A stretch of DNA of 64,000 nt, taken from contig JAACJM010000113.1 in assembly GCA_013368315.1 (NCBI GenBank), positions 186,001-250,000 on the forward strand, in the 5' to 3' direction. Shown here piece after piece: positions 47,391-58,602 of the stretch. This DNA comes from Tetrapyrgos nigripes (Eukaryota > Basidiomycota > Agaricomycetes > Agaricales > Campanellaceae). The stretch's first letter is position 1; every line of letters starts with the position of its first letter. The position numbers and the translations under genes are program-made. Below the pieces are notes generated by a model. It was given only the letters and a program-made list of their open reading frames with translations. It searched no databases and was not told the origin of the DNA.

Positions 47391-47720
47391 TGGAATTCTG
47401 TGGAAAGCATGCTTCCCGGGAAGTGCATCTCGAGTGCACGAGGAAAAGAAATGATCTATACCTGTCATTAGCATTCAATCGCAGAAAATGAACCGATACC
47501 GACGTTTAGGACATAGTTTAGTGGCGGAAGAAAGTCTTGCTACTTGGCCGTTTAGCATTGGAATATTTCCGACGCACTTTGCTCACTTTTGCCGACTCTA
47601 ACCCTAACCTATAATTTGAAGTACTCGACCGCGGCTAAAAACACAAATTGCAAGAAGATACAGCTATAAAAAATACATGGATTATATGTATACATCACTG
47701 TAACTACCTAAAAGACAAAA
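47391..47720. other. Intergenic DNA with telomere-like motif
   Basis: Contains CTAACCCTAACC at 47598-47609, about 200 bp upstream of the Mtf2-like gene and downstream of the P450 gene. Otherwise AT-rich without recognised features. Confidence 0.5.
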
Positions 47721-50018
47721 TCAATCCCTTGAAGCTATTGTGACTCTCAACGGCAGGTTTTCGCCTTTCTCTTCCTCACCCTCCAACGTAGGGACCGTCA
47801 CCAAACAGGCTTCCCGTCGAAGACGTTTGAGGTCTTCAGTAGGCGCAAATTCGAAATTGTTGATGAGCTCCACCAGGGTTGCTTGTACTTCGCACAGTGC
47901 AAATTTCCATCCAATGCATGCTCTAATTCCGCCAGCAAAAGTGAGGCTGCAGATAGCCGTGGTAAGCTCAGGCAATGATATATCAAATATGTCACTGACA
48001 GATTTCCATACACGCCTAGAGAGCGACCTTTCTTGACTGCAGTGTCTCTGAACCACCTATCAGGGTTGAAAACGTCGGCATCTTCTCCGAAAACTTCTTT
48101 GTTTCTATAAAATTTGTGTATCAACGATTGTGGACACTGAACGCTTGGGAATAACGCACCTGTGATATCCGGCCAGAGAAAGCACGAGTTTCGTTCCTTT
48201 TGCGACGGGAAGCTCAGTCAATATGTCACCGTTCGTGGCGCGAATCGGTTGAGACAACGGCAAAACATCGTCTCGAGCTGGCCTTCTGTAATTTGCATAC
48301 ACTGCAGGATGGAATCGCAAAGCTTCCTGTAGAAAGCGAGGTTGACAACATCATCTGCAGCAGGACGAGACACGTACCTTGATGACAGCAGCCATATAAG
48401 GCATGTTCTCAAAGTCATTTGCGATGAAGTTAGAACGACCCCGGTCGTGGATGCTTTGCTCAGTGACCCGGATTTCTTCCCGGAGCTTGCTTTGTACATC
48501 GGGGTGGCGAGCCAGTTCCAGGAAGAGCCAAGTCATACTTGTCGCACTAGTCTCGTGTCCAGCGAGTAGCAATGTCCTCATCTGAGCGAACATTTCTTCT
48601 TCGGTCAGCCGATTAGCAGGGTTTTCGGAGGCATTGGCTTGGACTATAACCATCACTGTCAGTATTGGCCTTTTTGTCAAGTGTGAAACCTCTCTTACCC
48701 AATAAACTGAGGATATCCTTCTTCTCTTTACCCGTCGTAAGCGCTTCCGTTTTCATGGCGATCAATTCCCTCGCAATGTCATTGGCCAGCTCCGCGGTAT
48801 GTCTGGCATGCACCATACGCCTGCTACGAGAATACTGCGATACCAGGCGCAAATACCACAACGGCATGAACGTCTGCATGAAGATGGCCGACCGCGAAGG
48901 ACGCCCTAGTGTATCCGACCTGAGAGTAGTTCGTTTGTGAGGGTATTGATCTCTGGGGAATGAACATATGGCTCACATTAAACCGAAGTAGGCCTTCATA
49001 AGGGCATTGTCTCTTTCTTCAAGGGCGCCAAAATGGTAGTCAAAAGCAGCTGACGATCGTGTTAGTTTGTAAGATTCATTATAAAACGACAGATATGGTT
49101 ACCTTCTCCAAGTGAATCCATAGTGACTCTGGAGAGCCAAGAGGCAACATTGAGGACGGCAGACTGGTCTGGAGAGCTCGCAATCATGTCGGTCCATTGT
49201 GCAGTGAGCTGAGACGAAATTGAGAACAGCCTGAACCAAGGACGTGAACGCATGCTAACCTGGGCAGACATTCTGCTGAAGATAGGAACAAAAGACTTGG
49301 ACTCAGGAGCTAGCATCTACATTTGAGTTTCAGAACAACAGCGAAGTACTGGGAGGTTACCGCCAAATCCAGGAAGCATGGCCTTCCTTTGCCGTTTGTG
49401 GATGTCACCTGAAAGGCCAGATGAACGGATGGTACACAGTTAGAGACGGAATGGTCGTACCGTCTGCCCATAGCAAACCTCGTCCCATGAGGACACGGCT
49501 GATCTCCGTCCTTTCAGGCCATTTCGGGAAATTGTAGCCTTTCGCAAGTTATAATCAGCCTATCATATCCGAGGTATGGAGTTCAAACACCGCCTACCAG
49601 AAGTGTGCATGATGTACTGAAGCGCCTTTGGGTCGGAAATGAGCAGGCGGTCTTCACCAAATATCCCTTTGAAGCGAACAACATCGCCGAACTGCTTCTG
49701 CCACTTAAAATCAGCGGCAGCGGCTTGACTTTGGAAGAGTTCAGGTAGATTTCCTATGAAAGCGTCAGATTTTAGGTAGGACGAAACGTCCTTTACATAC
49801 CTAGCACAAATGTCTCAGGTTCAGGTCCAGGGACATGACTGATAGATATACGGGTGAAGCGTTTGTACAGAGCGTACAACCCGCCGAGAAAGAGGAGTGA
49901 AGTGAAAAACTGCAACATGAATGGGTCAATGAAATGACACAGATGAAACCTTATAGGTACGGACTATATAGTCTTGTAAGACAACAGAGCCATCCGGTGT
50001 TTTGAGAATTCCAGGCAT
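47721..50018 (-). CDS. Cytochrome P450 monooxygenase
   Basis: ER-anchored heme monooxygenase. The start is MPGILKTPDGSVVLQDY at 50018, with an N-terminal membrane helix in exon 2 (FFTSLLFLGGLYALY) and VPGPEPETFVLGNLPE (the proline-rich hinge). Many short introns split the gene; I did not fix every border. Read in order: KPLQYIMHTS-type segment, WPERTEISRVLMGRGLLWADGD-like helix C region, LLLAGHETSATSMTWLFLELARHPDVQ (I-helix with AGHET), AALRFHP-region ExxR joined over an intron, YRRPARDDVLPLS, NPDRWF, and heme loop FAGGIRACIGWKFALCEVQ with the ligand Cys. The protein ends LPLRVTIASRD. Class assignment within fungal CYP families is not attempted. A DMAC1-like gene starts 266 bp upstream on the other strand. 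Confidence 0.9.
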
Positions 50019-50204
50019 GATTCTCGAATGGATGATGATTGCAAGTGGGGAAAGTTACGAAGACATTTCGACCAGGTTTATATCTGCGCACTCGGAGAAC
50101 ACACATGATCGCCGATTTGTAAATTGCGCACATCCGCTCGCAGAAAACCCCAAGATCTCCCCACGAAGATGGCAGCCGGGCATGAATGGGGGCCTTGCTA
50201 CACC

Positions 50205-50210
50205 TATAAA
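50205..50210 (+). promoter_or_regulatory. TATA box of DMAC1-like gene
   Basis: TATAAA in cacctataaaaagttgg, about 75 bp upstream of the ATG at 50284. Assigned by consensus and spacing. Confidence 0.45.
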
Positions 50211-50283
50211 AAGTTGGAAGATAGGAAGCGTGAGTGCGGAAGACACTGCATGACGGCGGCCTGACGCGCGGCAACGCTTAAGC

Positions 50284-50532
50284 ATGGATTCACCCCAACC
50301 ACGACCCAAGGACTGCCTAACTTGCAGATTAGTCGGCACCGCAACCTTTGCATCAGTTGGAAGTTATGCACTCTGGCAATCCAGAGCAGTTGCTCCAGGC
50401 ACCCCTCTACAGAAACGAATGATGGTTGGTGTAGGCATAGGTCAGCAGGCTTTTTCATCCCGTTGTCCTCAAATATAGTACTGAATCTCAGCAGCTCTCC
50501 TGGGGGCAGGTGCCGTGAGGTGGTTTAACTGA
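50284..50532 (+). CDS. Small DUF4536/DMAC1-like membrane protein
   Basis: Two exons, 50284-50440 and 50492-50532, encode only 65 residues, so it is easily missed. It opens MDSPQPRPKDCLTCRLVGTA, with the Cys pair DCLTC that marks the DUF4536 family (distal membrane-arm assembly component 1, a factor for respiratory complex I in animals). Two short hydrophobic helices follow: VGTATFASVGSYALW and VGVGIAALLGAGAVRWF, separated by a polar loop with PLQKR. Probably a mitochondrial inner-membrane protein. It lies between the divergent P450 gene and the 3' end of enoyl-CoA hydratase. Confidence 0.82.
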
Positions 50533-50636
50533 CAGGTATGCGTAGATCAACTTTCTCTGTCCTCAAGCTTATGCTTCCTTATTTAAAATTCCAGTAAAAC
50601 TTTGATACACATCTGCTATCATACTATAATCCTCAT

Positions 50637-51814
50637 TTACGAGTTGGTGAACTGTGCCTTCCTCTTTTCCGCAAAGGCAGCCATACCTAGACGGTGTTTT
50701 TCAAAGCACAGTTTGGAAGCAAGTTGCGAAAACTTACCTTCTTTCTGATCCTTGGTCGCGAACAAGCCATGGAAGATCCTTCTTTCGAATCTCAGGCCTT
50801 CTGCTAGAGTCAACTCATAACCTGCAATGAGACAATGAGGAATCTTTGCATCAGACCTTTCTCAAGGCGACTCACCTGCATTCACAACTTCCTTGGCAGC
50901 TTGGACTGCAATCTGGCCTTTACTAGATATTTCCTTGGCCATCGTAATAGCTTCTTCCACGACCTTTCCTTCGCCCTCTCCGACTACGCGACTAACCATC
51001 CCCCATTCCGCAGCCTCTTGCGCAGAAACGTTACGGCCAGTAAGACACATCTCCATAGCACGAGACTTTCCAATCGAACGAACAAGTCTTTGAGAGCCTC
51101 CTCCACCAGGAATGACGCCCAGGTTGATTTCCGGTTGTCCAAACTTGGCAGTGGGAGATGCCAAAATGATGTCACACATAAGAGCCAGCTCGCAGCCTCC
51201 TCCGAGCTGGATGTTTGAAACGTCAGTTAAAAGACTCGACGTAAAGATATGTTAGACGTACCGCGTACCCGCTAACAGCTGCTATGACTGGTTTCCTAAG
51301 TTTTGCAATCTGACCCCAGTTTTCGAGGAAGTTGTTTTTGTACACGTCGGAATCTGTCTGTAGAGTTGAGAGAGTAGTGCAAAAGCAATCTGAGAATAAG
51401 CACTGACATTCTTTGTCCTTCATTTCCTTGATGTCTGCTCCGGCTGGATTGAATAACACAGTCGTCAATCATGTTCGAGTTACCCCACAGTTTAGACAGC
51501 TCACCAGCGAAGGCCTTTTCCGAGCCCGTCAGCACAATGGCTCCAACAGAATCGTCTGCATCTGCTTCAAACAAAGCCTGGTTGAGTTCCTTGAACAGTG
51601 GTGAGCTCAGAGCATTCAATGCTTTAGGTCTATTGAGCGTGATGAGGGCAACCGAAGGATCCGGTCGCGAAGACAAGATGAACTGATACTCGGTATTGGA
51701 GGTGGACATCAATCGGACGGTGGACGCTAGGTAAGATGGTTTGATGGTAGCAGGAACGACCCGAAGGGTCCGAGATATGAGGAAGGACATGGGGAAACAG
51801 AAGCGTGATCCCAT
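50637..51814 (-). CDS. Mitochondrial enoyl-CoA hydratase (ECHS1-like)
   Basis: Crotonase-fold enzyme hydrating 2-enoyl-CoA in beta-oxidation. First exon 51814 (or 51790) to 51505; later exons are separated by short introns to the stop at 50637-50639. Presequence: [19 protein letters not shown]... VRLMSTSN, basic and Ser/Arg-rich. Core: [49 protein letters not shown] (oxyanion and CoA loop), [30 protein letters not shown] with the first catalytic Glu in GCEL, and [20 protein letters not shown] with the second in QPEI. C-terminal [30 protein letters not shown] and [13 protein letters not shown]. Both catalytic acids are present, so an active enzyme is expected. Start choice between the two ATGs is open. 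Confidence 0.94.
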
Positions 51815-51949
51815 GAGCAGGACGCGCACGGTTTTCTTTATTAGCCGACGAGGTACTACTTTGTTCCGAGTTCGTACTCTATCAGCAACTTCTCCCGGTC
51901 CCACTGGATTCGAGTAAGTTTACTGTGTATTCCAGAAACGGCACGTCAT

Positions 51950-52103
51950 ACTCACAATTTCAGAGGTGTAGTAGTATATACATGATCCACCCTTACCCTC
52001 AAGTGAATCCGATACTTCAACGTCAGACTCACAACTTCAGAGGTGTAGTAGTATATACATGATCTACCCTTATCCTTAAGTGAGTCCGACATTTCAACGA
52101 GTT
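51950..52103. repeat. Tandem duplication, 77 bp unit x2
   Basis: Two adjacent copies (51950-52026 and 52027-52103), each carrying ttcagaggtgtagtagtata and then catgatc(c/t)accctta(c/t)cct(c/t)aagtga. They differ at about seven positions, all or nearly all transitions. Located upstream of the enoyl-CoA hydratase start. Confidence 0.85.
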
Positions 52104-52380
52104 TCACCAAGGCAAGAATCAACATCATCTTTCTCTATGCTACGGCAAGTAAAACTCCTCAAGATGGCGAGCACGAACTTTGGATCTTTACGCAGCTGAA
52201 CCTGAACCTGACGAATTTGTGAAGCTCGTTGAGGTTTGAAAACATGTATCAGCGCAAGAGCTGGAGGTAGGGACTACGGATACACGTCGACTCTGAAGGC
52301 AGATAACCAGATGTTGGCTGCTGGTATCGTTCTGGATCGTCGAGGTTGTGGAAGGAGCGCTATCTCACGCGACGCGACTC

Positions 52381-52523
52381 GTGAGCAATGTCCGCGTTGT
52401 GATCCACGTATCGCTAGCATGGGTCTCGCATTCTAGGCAGGGTTATACATTGCAAGCTTTCTTTGCGCGGTACACCGGTCTATTTCATGGGATTGGAGTA
52501 GCAGGAATCATCATCGGATAAAT
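52381..52523 (-). pseudogene. Relic of a third YCII gene 3' end
   Basis: This segment repeats 52783-52932 in direct orientation (gtgagcaatgtccgcg against gtgaacaatgtccgccgcg; tctcgcattctag; tttcatgggattggagtagc in both). In the second copy it is the last exon and 3' flank of the YCII gene. Here the last exon's end is still readable on the minus strand (IYPMMIPATPIP stop at 52485-52487), but I find no upstream exons. It is a truncated duplicate. Confidence 0.7.
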
Positions 52524-52896
52524 CTGGGAACTGCGCAGAGTGTTGGTTGCACTGCTGAGGGTCAGCGGTTCCAGATGGGCTCAGAGTAGGCAACACAGTT
52601 TGGGGTTACCCGCTTAGTCGCTTGCATACATTTTCTTTGCCATCTATATTCGCTGCGCTGGTGTTGAGGCTGAAGTAGCTGTATGTACTTGTCCGTGTTA
52701 TTTGAAATGCATTACATCTGTACAATGAAGCAATAAAGAAGGAATACGATGGTGTAGCAGCACTGGATAAGGCAAGCACTGAGTGAACAATGTCCGCCGC
52801 GTTGTGTCCGCGTATCTCTACTATGGGGTCTCGCATTCTAGTCAGGGTTTCTGGCTACTATACACTGGATTTCTTTGCACGGTACATCGGTTTATT

Positions 52897-53399
52897 TCAT
52901 GGGATTGGAGTAGCAGGGATCATCGGATAAATTGCCAGTTTCTCTCGATCCCACTGCGACACTATAAGTCATGGAAGTGCCGATGAATGAAGACAACTCA
53001 CGACTCCGCTTGTGTAGTAGATGTCCAGCTCGATCTTCTTTCTCACTCTGAAGTACAATGGATCAAGATCATATATCTGACTAGAGGTCTGAACTTACTC
53101 CTCGATATCATCAGCTTCAACGATAAATACCGAACCCACCATTTTCTTGTTCGGCGTATTGAAAGTTTCTGGAGTTGAAAGCGCCCCGGCTATACCTGGA
53201 AGAATCACTACTAATAAGAAATGACTATCTCCCCATTGGACGAGGGTATCGTACGGATAAATCCTTCACTGATATTCTCTTTCGCTTTGACCAGATGTTC
53301 TGATCTGACAGAGAGACGTCGCTCAAAAGTGCCTTCCTCGGTCTTGTCCGGTGCATAGACGAGGAATTTGGTCCGGGGTTCGGCTGTGGTTGAAGACAT
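52897..53399 (-). CDS. YCII-domain protein (copy B)
   Basis: Small dimeric ferredoxin-like YCII-family protein. Exons 53399-53255, 53195-53099, 53047-53002, 52953-52897; 114 residues, phases closed. MSSTTAEPRTKFLVYAPDK, then TEEGTFERRLSVRSEHLVKAKEN, the His/Arg-rich helix; GALSTPETF, KKMVGSVFIVEADDIEEV, KKIELDIYYTSGVWDREKL and the end YPMIPATPIP. The family's conserved His (SEHL) and the DIYYTSGVWD motif are intact. The biochemical role of fungal YCII proteins is unclear; some bacterial relatives act on small aromatic intermediates. Copy A lies 346 bp upstream, same strand; the first exons share an 18-residue block without change. Confidence 0.88.
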
Positions 53400-53744
53400 G
53401 AATGATGAGGTTGAGATGGGGTGGAAACAAATTGGGAGAACCAGTCTGCTGTCAAGCAGCAACGGATCGTGAGCGACTTCCGTAAATCCGACTACATATA
53501 TGATTTTATGTAATATTAATAGTATTTCTAGCTAATTTTCCGATCTTCCGATACCATCCTTAACCAGCTCATTAGATACGGTTTGGTTCGAGGTGGATTG
53601 CAGCTCATCTGCGTGCTGCGCCGCGTCAAACTAGAAGTTTTGGTCGTACAAATTTGAAATAGCCCCCTATACATCAACTATACATACAACTATCCGATTA
53701 ACCGTCTGAACTTAAGTTTTAGTACCCACACATCTTCCACCGTG

Positions 53745-54277
53745 TCATGGTATTGAGGTTGCTGGGATGAAGGGTACGATCACAATCTTCTCCGGGTCCC
53801 ACTTCATGTTATAGACCACGGCAGAGTAATAAATACACAACTGAAAGTAGCCGATAGAATCCACTTAGTGTAATAAACGTCCTCCTCCACCTGTTTCTTC
53901 ACCCTAGGTGAGTGGCCATTAATATCTTCAAGGCTGCTATGCAGAATACAAATTATATACTCTTCGATACTGTCAGCCTCACAGATGAATGCTGACCCAA
54001 CCATTTTCTTGTCGGGTAGTTGGTATGTTTCTGGAGAGACGAGAACACCACCGACATCTGCGTGTTAACCGTTCGTTCAACAGATCTGGCAGGCGTCGGA
54101 ATTAGAGCAAGTTTTCGTACGAATGAAACCTGAGCTGATATTCTCTTTCGCCTTGACTGGATGATCGGCCCTTACGGAAAGACGGCGTTCAAAAGTGCCT
54201 TCCTCTGTCTTGTCTGGTGCGTAAACTAGAAATCTATGCCGAGTGGGTCCTGAGGATGGTGCTGGGGCAGACATCAT
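53745..54277 (-). CDS. YCII-domain protein (copy A), altered 3' end
   Basis: Exons 54277-54121, 54057-53961, then 53903 onward. MMSAPAPSSGPTRHRFLVYAPDK, RLSVRADHPVKAKENISSGFIH, VGGVLVSPETYQLPDKKMVGSAFICEADSIEEV, KKQVEEDVYYT, and a last exon WDPEKIVIVPFIPATSIP with stop at 53745-53747. Exon 2 has exactly the same length (97 bp) as in copy B. The junction before the last exon is abnormal: where B has TSGV followed by a gtgagt donor, A reads TKWILSATFSC and only a 35 bp intron (gtatttatt...atgaag) restores the frame. The His of SEHL is DHP here, with Pro replacing Leu. It may be a drifting or partly disabled paralogue. Confidence 0.75.
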
Positions 54278-54411
54278 GGCAGTAAAGAAGAGAGACAGCG
54301 AAAGTCAAATGACAATCGCTTTGACGGGCCGCGTCCCGCGGTGACGAGCAGGTGAGTATATGTGACTAACATTAACCAATACTTATACACAGGTATACGT
54401 ATCTGAAAAAA

Positions 54412-56847
54412 TCAGTAGTCTTCGTCTAACCACTCTAGTTCTAAAACCAAACTTGTGTTGTCTCCACTCAATAAGTCTGCTGCTGCTGACGTTTGTGGCA
54501 CCTGCGAAGCTTGAGAGATTTGCAGGTTCTCAAACGCGGTCATGATGTTGTCAGGGACATTTGTAAAATCTATAAAATACGACCATGAAAAGGACTAGTT
54601 TCTGGGAATGGAAGAGCTTACCTTGCAGAAACGGTACACCTATATCATTACCTTCGTCATCAATTTCGGCGTCAAAATGAAGTGGAAGTGGATGCAATGA
54701 CTTGGGAGCTGGAGGAACAAATGGAGGAGGAATAAAATCCTTGAAAGCCTCTTCCAAGCACTGCAGCACAGATAAGACCCTCGGTCTTTTTCTCCAATCT
54801 TGCCAACACATCCCAATGACATTCCATACCGCATCTGAGAGCCCAAGAGCAGACGCATCTGAGGGACGTTCAGGTCGAATACCAAGCAAAATCTTGAATA
54901 CTACCGTCGCATCTCGAGGCCACTGATGATACGGAACCTTACCGCTAAAGACCTTCCATCAGAAAGTCAGTATACATGGTTTCTCGTGGAAAGCGAAGAT
55001 ACTCACTTCCCAGATGACCATGCCCAAGGCGTAAATATCACTTTCAGGAGACTGCCGTCGGCTTTCAGCCTCATCAGGATTAATGACTTCTGGTGCCATC
55101 CACCGAACTGAGCCCATGACTGTAGCTTGAAGTAAGAATCAGATATGACACATAATCGCGACGAAGAAACCTTCTGCAGATGTAGTGATAGCATTGACAG
55201 TGTGAGGGTCATAGGTGACGGCAGTAAGACCAAAATCGGACAATACCGCATGGTACTTGTCGTCTACTAAGATGTTCGCCTGAAAGAAATTTATGCGAGT
55301 TAGACAAATCAACACCACCAGATAAAGAAGCTATACAAACGCCTTTCAAATCACCATGGATCACACCAATGCTATGCAAATACTTCAGACCTTTCCCAAT
55401 GTCTACGAGCTATGCAACATGTCTTGAGAGTCTTCTCATAGAATTGAGGACTGTCTCACCAGTTCCACTCGGTTCGCTTGAGGATGAGCTCGTAAAAACG
55501 ACATGATGTTTCCATTTGACATCCATGTGCTGATTAGGCACAGCGGGAAGAGTGTGGTAGAGACTCCAAGAAATCTCAAAATGTTAGGATGGGTGAATCT
55601 TCTCCATAAAACGGCTTCCCTACAGAAACGCTAGGTCCCGGGTATCAGCCTACGGACGACTGTCATGAATAAAAGTACTAACTTGTCTGACTACCTGCAA
55701 GTTTTCTTTGCCATAAATTCTGAGCACTTTGATGGCGACATCGATCACGGTATCACGTTCTTCATATTTCCCCCGCCAGATGTCAGCGAAACCACCGGAT
55801 AAAAGTGCTTCTGTGCTGGTCTTTTCAAGCTGCTTCTCCGAGTTTAGCACGCATGAAGAAGGTAAAGCTCCAAAGACACCACAAAGTCTCCGGAGACGGC
55901 GGAGACATTGAAGATATAGTGCCGAGGTTGGCTCGACAAAATCCATCATCTTTCAGATTCTCAGTCGGTATGAATAAGGTTTAGGGCGAAGGTATAGTAC
56001 TACTTACCTTGTCCAACAAGTCCAGAAAATTGGTAGCCTGTCTGTCTTTGAGACTTAACAACGCCTGGGCCTCCTCACGGGATGATAAAAGGATACTAAG
56101 AGGTTCCTTCAGCTCTTCACTGTCAAAAGCTCCAAATTTGGGGGTGTACTGCGTCATTTGGTCCAGAGGCTAGCCAGAAGGAATCATTACGGTGAAAGAA
56201 ATCCAGAGCAAGAGACGACACTGTACCGACATGTCGGAAACCTCGTCCGGCATGGAGTGGTGGTAACGAAGTATGGTGCGCTTGAGGTCATTGTGGCAGA
56301 CGATTTGATCCTTCAAGCTGGATTCGGAATATCGTTGGATTTCCTTCGACAATTTGTGGTACCAGCTAGAAGGTAGTCAGCTACCTAGTAGAACCATCTA
56401 ACAGATTGAAGCGCACGAATATATTGCCCGGTTTCGATATCCTTTCCGTCCTTCCCAATCTGCAGCCTTAAATGCCAATGACTTGCGGGCGTATGGTTCG
56501 CAGGCCAACACGATCTGCTCCGAAAGACTTTGATATACTTGCAATAATTTCTGGTACATCTGCATGGTGAGATAGATGCGGTAAATTAGAAGATCAATAT
56601 CTGGAATGAGCTTTGGATCATCCGGGAGAGATATAGACGGGTCTGGTAGGGGGACACGGTCAAATATTTCTTCATTTTCTCGGTGGGCGATATGGATGTT
56701 GGAGGAATGACCGTACACTGACATGACGCGAAGCAAATGCATTTCACACGCCTTCTCTTCTGGTTCTCCCAAATCTGACGGGTGAAAAAAAGTACCATAG
56801 GTGAGCATCTTGCAATCATGAATGAGGTCTTGATGCGATTGCTTCAT
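54412..56847 (-). CDS. TKL-like protein kinase with N-terminal helical region
   Basis: Predicted Ser/Thr or dual-specificity kinase of the tyrosine-kinase-like group abundant in Agaricomycetes. N-terminal helical part from about 56847 (MKQSHQDLIHDCKMLTYGTF) includes QDIV-type helices and HNDLKRTILRYHHSM, seen in relatives before the kinase. Kinase: GGFADIWRGKY (glycine loop) and VAIKVLRIYG with the lysine, near 55720-55800; then HPNILRFLGV, HSIGVIHGDLKGANILVD (catalytic loop, HGD instead of HRD), SDFGLTAV, GSVRWMAPE, SDIYALGMVIWEVFSGKVPY and CWQDWRKRPRVLSVLQCL. The acidic C-tail ends ELEWLDEDY, stop at 54412-54414. Several N-terminal exon borders (56300-56600) are not settled. Its ATG is 14 bp from that of the divergent BTB gene. 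Confidence 0.85.
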
Positions 56848-56861
56848 AGATTCACATTCGT

Positions 56862-57810
56862 ATGCAGTTGGACTCTGTAATGACAGAGCTGGCTGTTGCG
56901 ACAATAGAAACAAGAAACTTCCATCCACTCTTTTCTTCCCCTGACAGTGATGCTGACATCGTGTTAGCATGCAAATCGGCCACCGTTTACTATCGCATCC
57001 ATTCATATACGCTGAAAACCGCAAGCGGCTTCTTCAGGACCATGTTTTCGCTCCCTCAGAAGAACTATGACACCCTGTCAAATGAGGTCATATATCTCGA
57101 GGAGGATGAGGCTACCTTGGACGCAGTCTTTCGAATGATATCGGGACTTCCTCTGCCGCCTATAGACTCCTATGACCAAGTGGATTTGATGCTAGATGCC
57201 ATCGAGAAATATGACATGCCTGGCCCTCTTTCCATTATCCGAATCATGGTCATGACTCCTTCACTTTTGAACCAACCCTTCCGCCTTTACCCGATAGCTA
57301 CCAGGTTTGGATGGGATGCGGAAGCGAAGTACGCTTCCTCCCAAACCTTGTCATATAACCTGTATGATCCAGAACACCGGCCAGGGCTCGCAAAGCTTTC
57401 GACTGACGCTCTATTGAGGCTCTTTGAGCTGCACCATGCCAGGCGAGAAGGGTACGTACCGCGACTCTGTTCATTCAAGCGCAGTAACTGATTGACTCTG
57501 CAGCATCCGCCAGCGCCTCAATGACCCCCCCTTTGTCGTCTCGTCTGGCACTAACGCTACGTGTAGTGCCTGTCATCGTCCGATTGACCATCATACATGG
57601 AGGGAACTGAAATACAAGATCATATTAGAGATGGATGTCAGACCCCTCGGAGACACAGTTCTCGAACCTGGTTTATCCAGTTGGCCAGAAGCACAAGCAT
57701 GCTGGCAAGCCAAGTGTCCGGAATTCTCATGTTCTCGGTTCCTGTATGACAAGAACGAGACTGTCCGTGTCATCCGAGATTGTGTGGAGCAGTTACCCAA
57801 GACGATATAA
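56862..57810 (+). CDS. BTB/POZ domain protein
   Basis: Exons 56862-57451 and 57504-57810; 298 residues. BTB domain at about residues 20-115: FHPLFSSPDSDADIVLACKSATVYYRIHSYTLKTASGFF (in part), TMFSLPQ and IYLEEDEATLDAVFRMISG. The C-terminal half has a helical back-like region (YPIATRFGWDAEAKYASSQTL) and a Cys-containing segment NATCSACHRPIDHHTWRELK that could bind metal. BTB proteins of this type are numerous in Agaricomycetes and may serve as Cul3 adaptors; no MATH or Kelch domain here. A second ATG at 56877 is possible. Divergent from the kinase. Confidence 0.9.
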
Positions 57811-58602
57811 GATTCGGAACAGTCTTTATATATCTTACTCCCCTTCGACCTTTGTTTTGTTTTTGCTTTCTGTATCATATATTGGGAAACACGTAATGAA
57901 TTGTCGTTTATGCTTTTTTCGTCCTCCAATTCCTCCTGGGCATGTTAAACAGTCGGCCGGGGCCTCTTTCGATTCGGTCGACGTTTGTCCTTACAACACA
58001 CGTCTGCGACTTCACTCGAATAACATGGCTGTCTCCATTACATGTGTCGATGTCGTGAACGTCTGGTCTTTTCTCGGCTTGTCAAACAGACGACCTTCTC
58101 TGCAGCAGTTCACTGGCAGAAACCGCGGCAGCTCTTGTCGACAATGATACTACCTTCGCCAGCGCTGTAGTACGATATCGAGAATATTTCCGCTGCTTCT
58201 CCCTCAACTTGAAGCTTCCGTGACCATTCAACATCACCATACATCAAAGGAGACTCTGAGGCCCATGTCACCGGACTTGCCTGCGGTGAGTATCAAATTT
58301 GCATCCTGTCTGGATCTTAAAAGTGTAGACGAAGTCGCAACTACCAACATTCGAAGTCTGACGATGTATTACTCTCTGATTGAAGTTTCATCCCCAACAG
58401 TCTTCATTGACACAAGTAAACTGTTTGTGTTACATGTTATTTCCATTGCTGATAGATAGTTACAAACGCGAGCGAGGGAAGGAAAAGAAGTTCGTGTATA
58501 CATGATACGAGATTGAGATTGCTTTCCGAGAGGTTGCGTTTCCACTGAAGATCATTCTCCAGTGTTTTAGTACAATGACAATCCATCCCTACGCAACTTA
58601 GT
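57811..58602. other. Intergenic DNA between convergent genes
   Basis: Between the BTB stop and the membrane-protein stop. An open stretch 57635-58147 partly overlaps BTB exon 2 and has no motif. Nothing recognised. Confidence 0.5.

Noticed and set aside
57635..58147. 170-codon open frame downstream of BTB
   Set aside because: It overlaps BTB exon 2 in another frame and has no recognisable motif.
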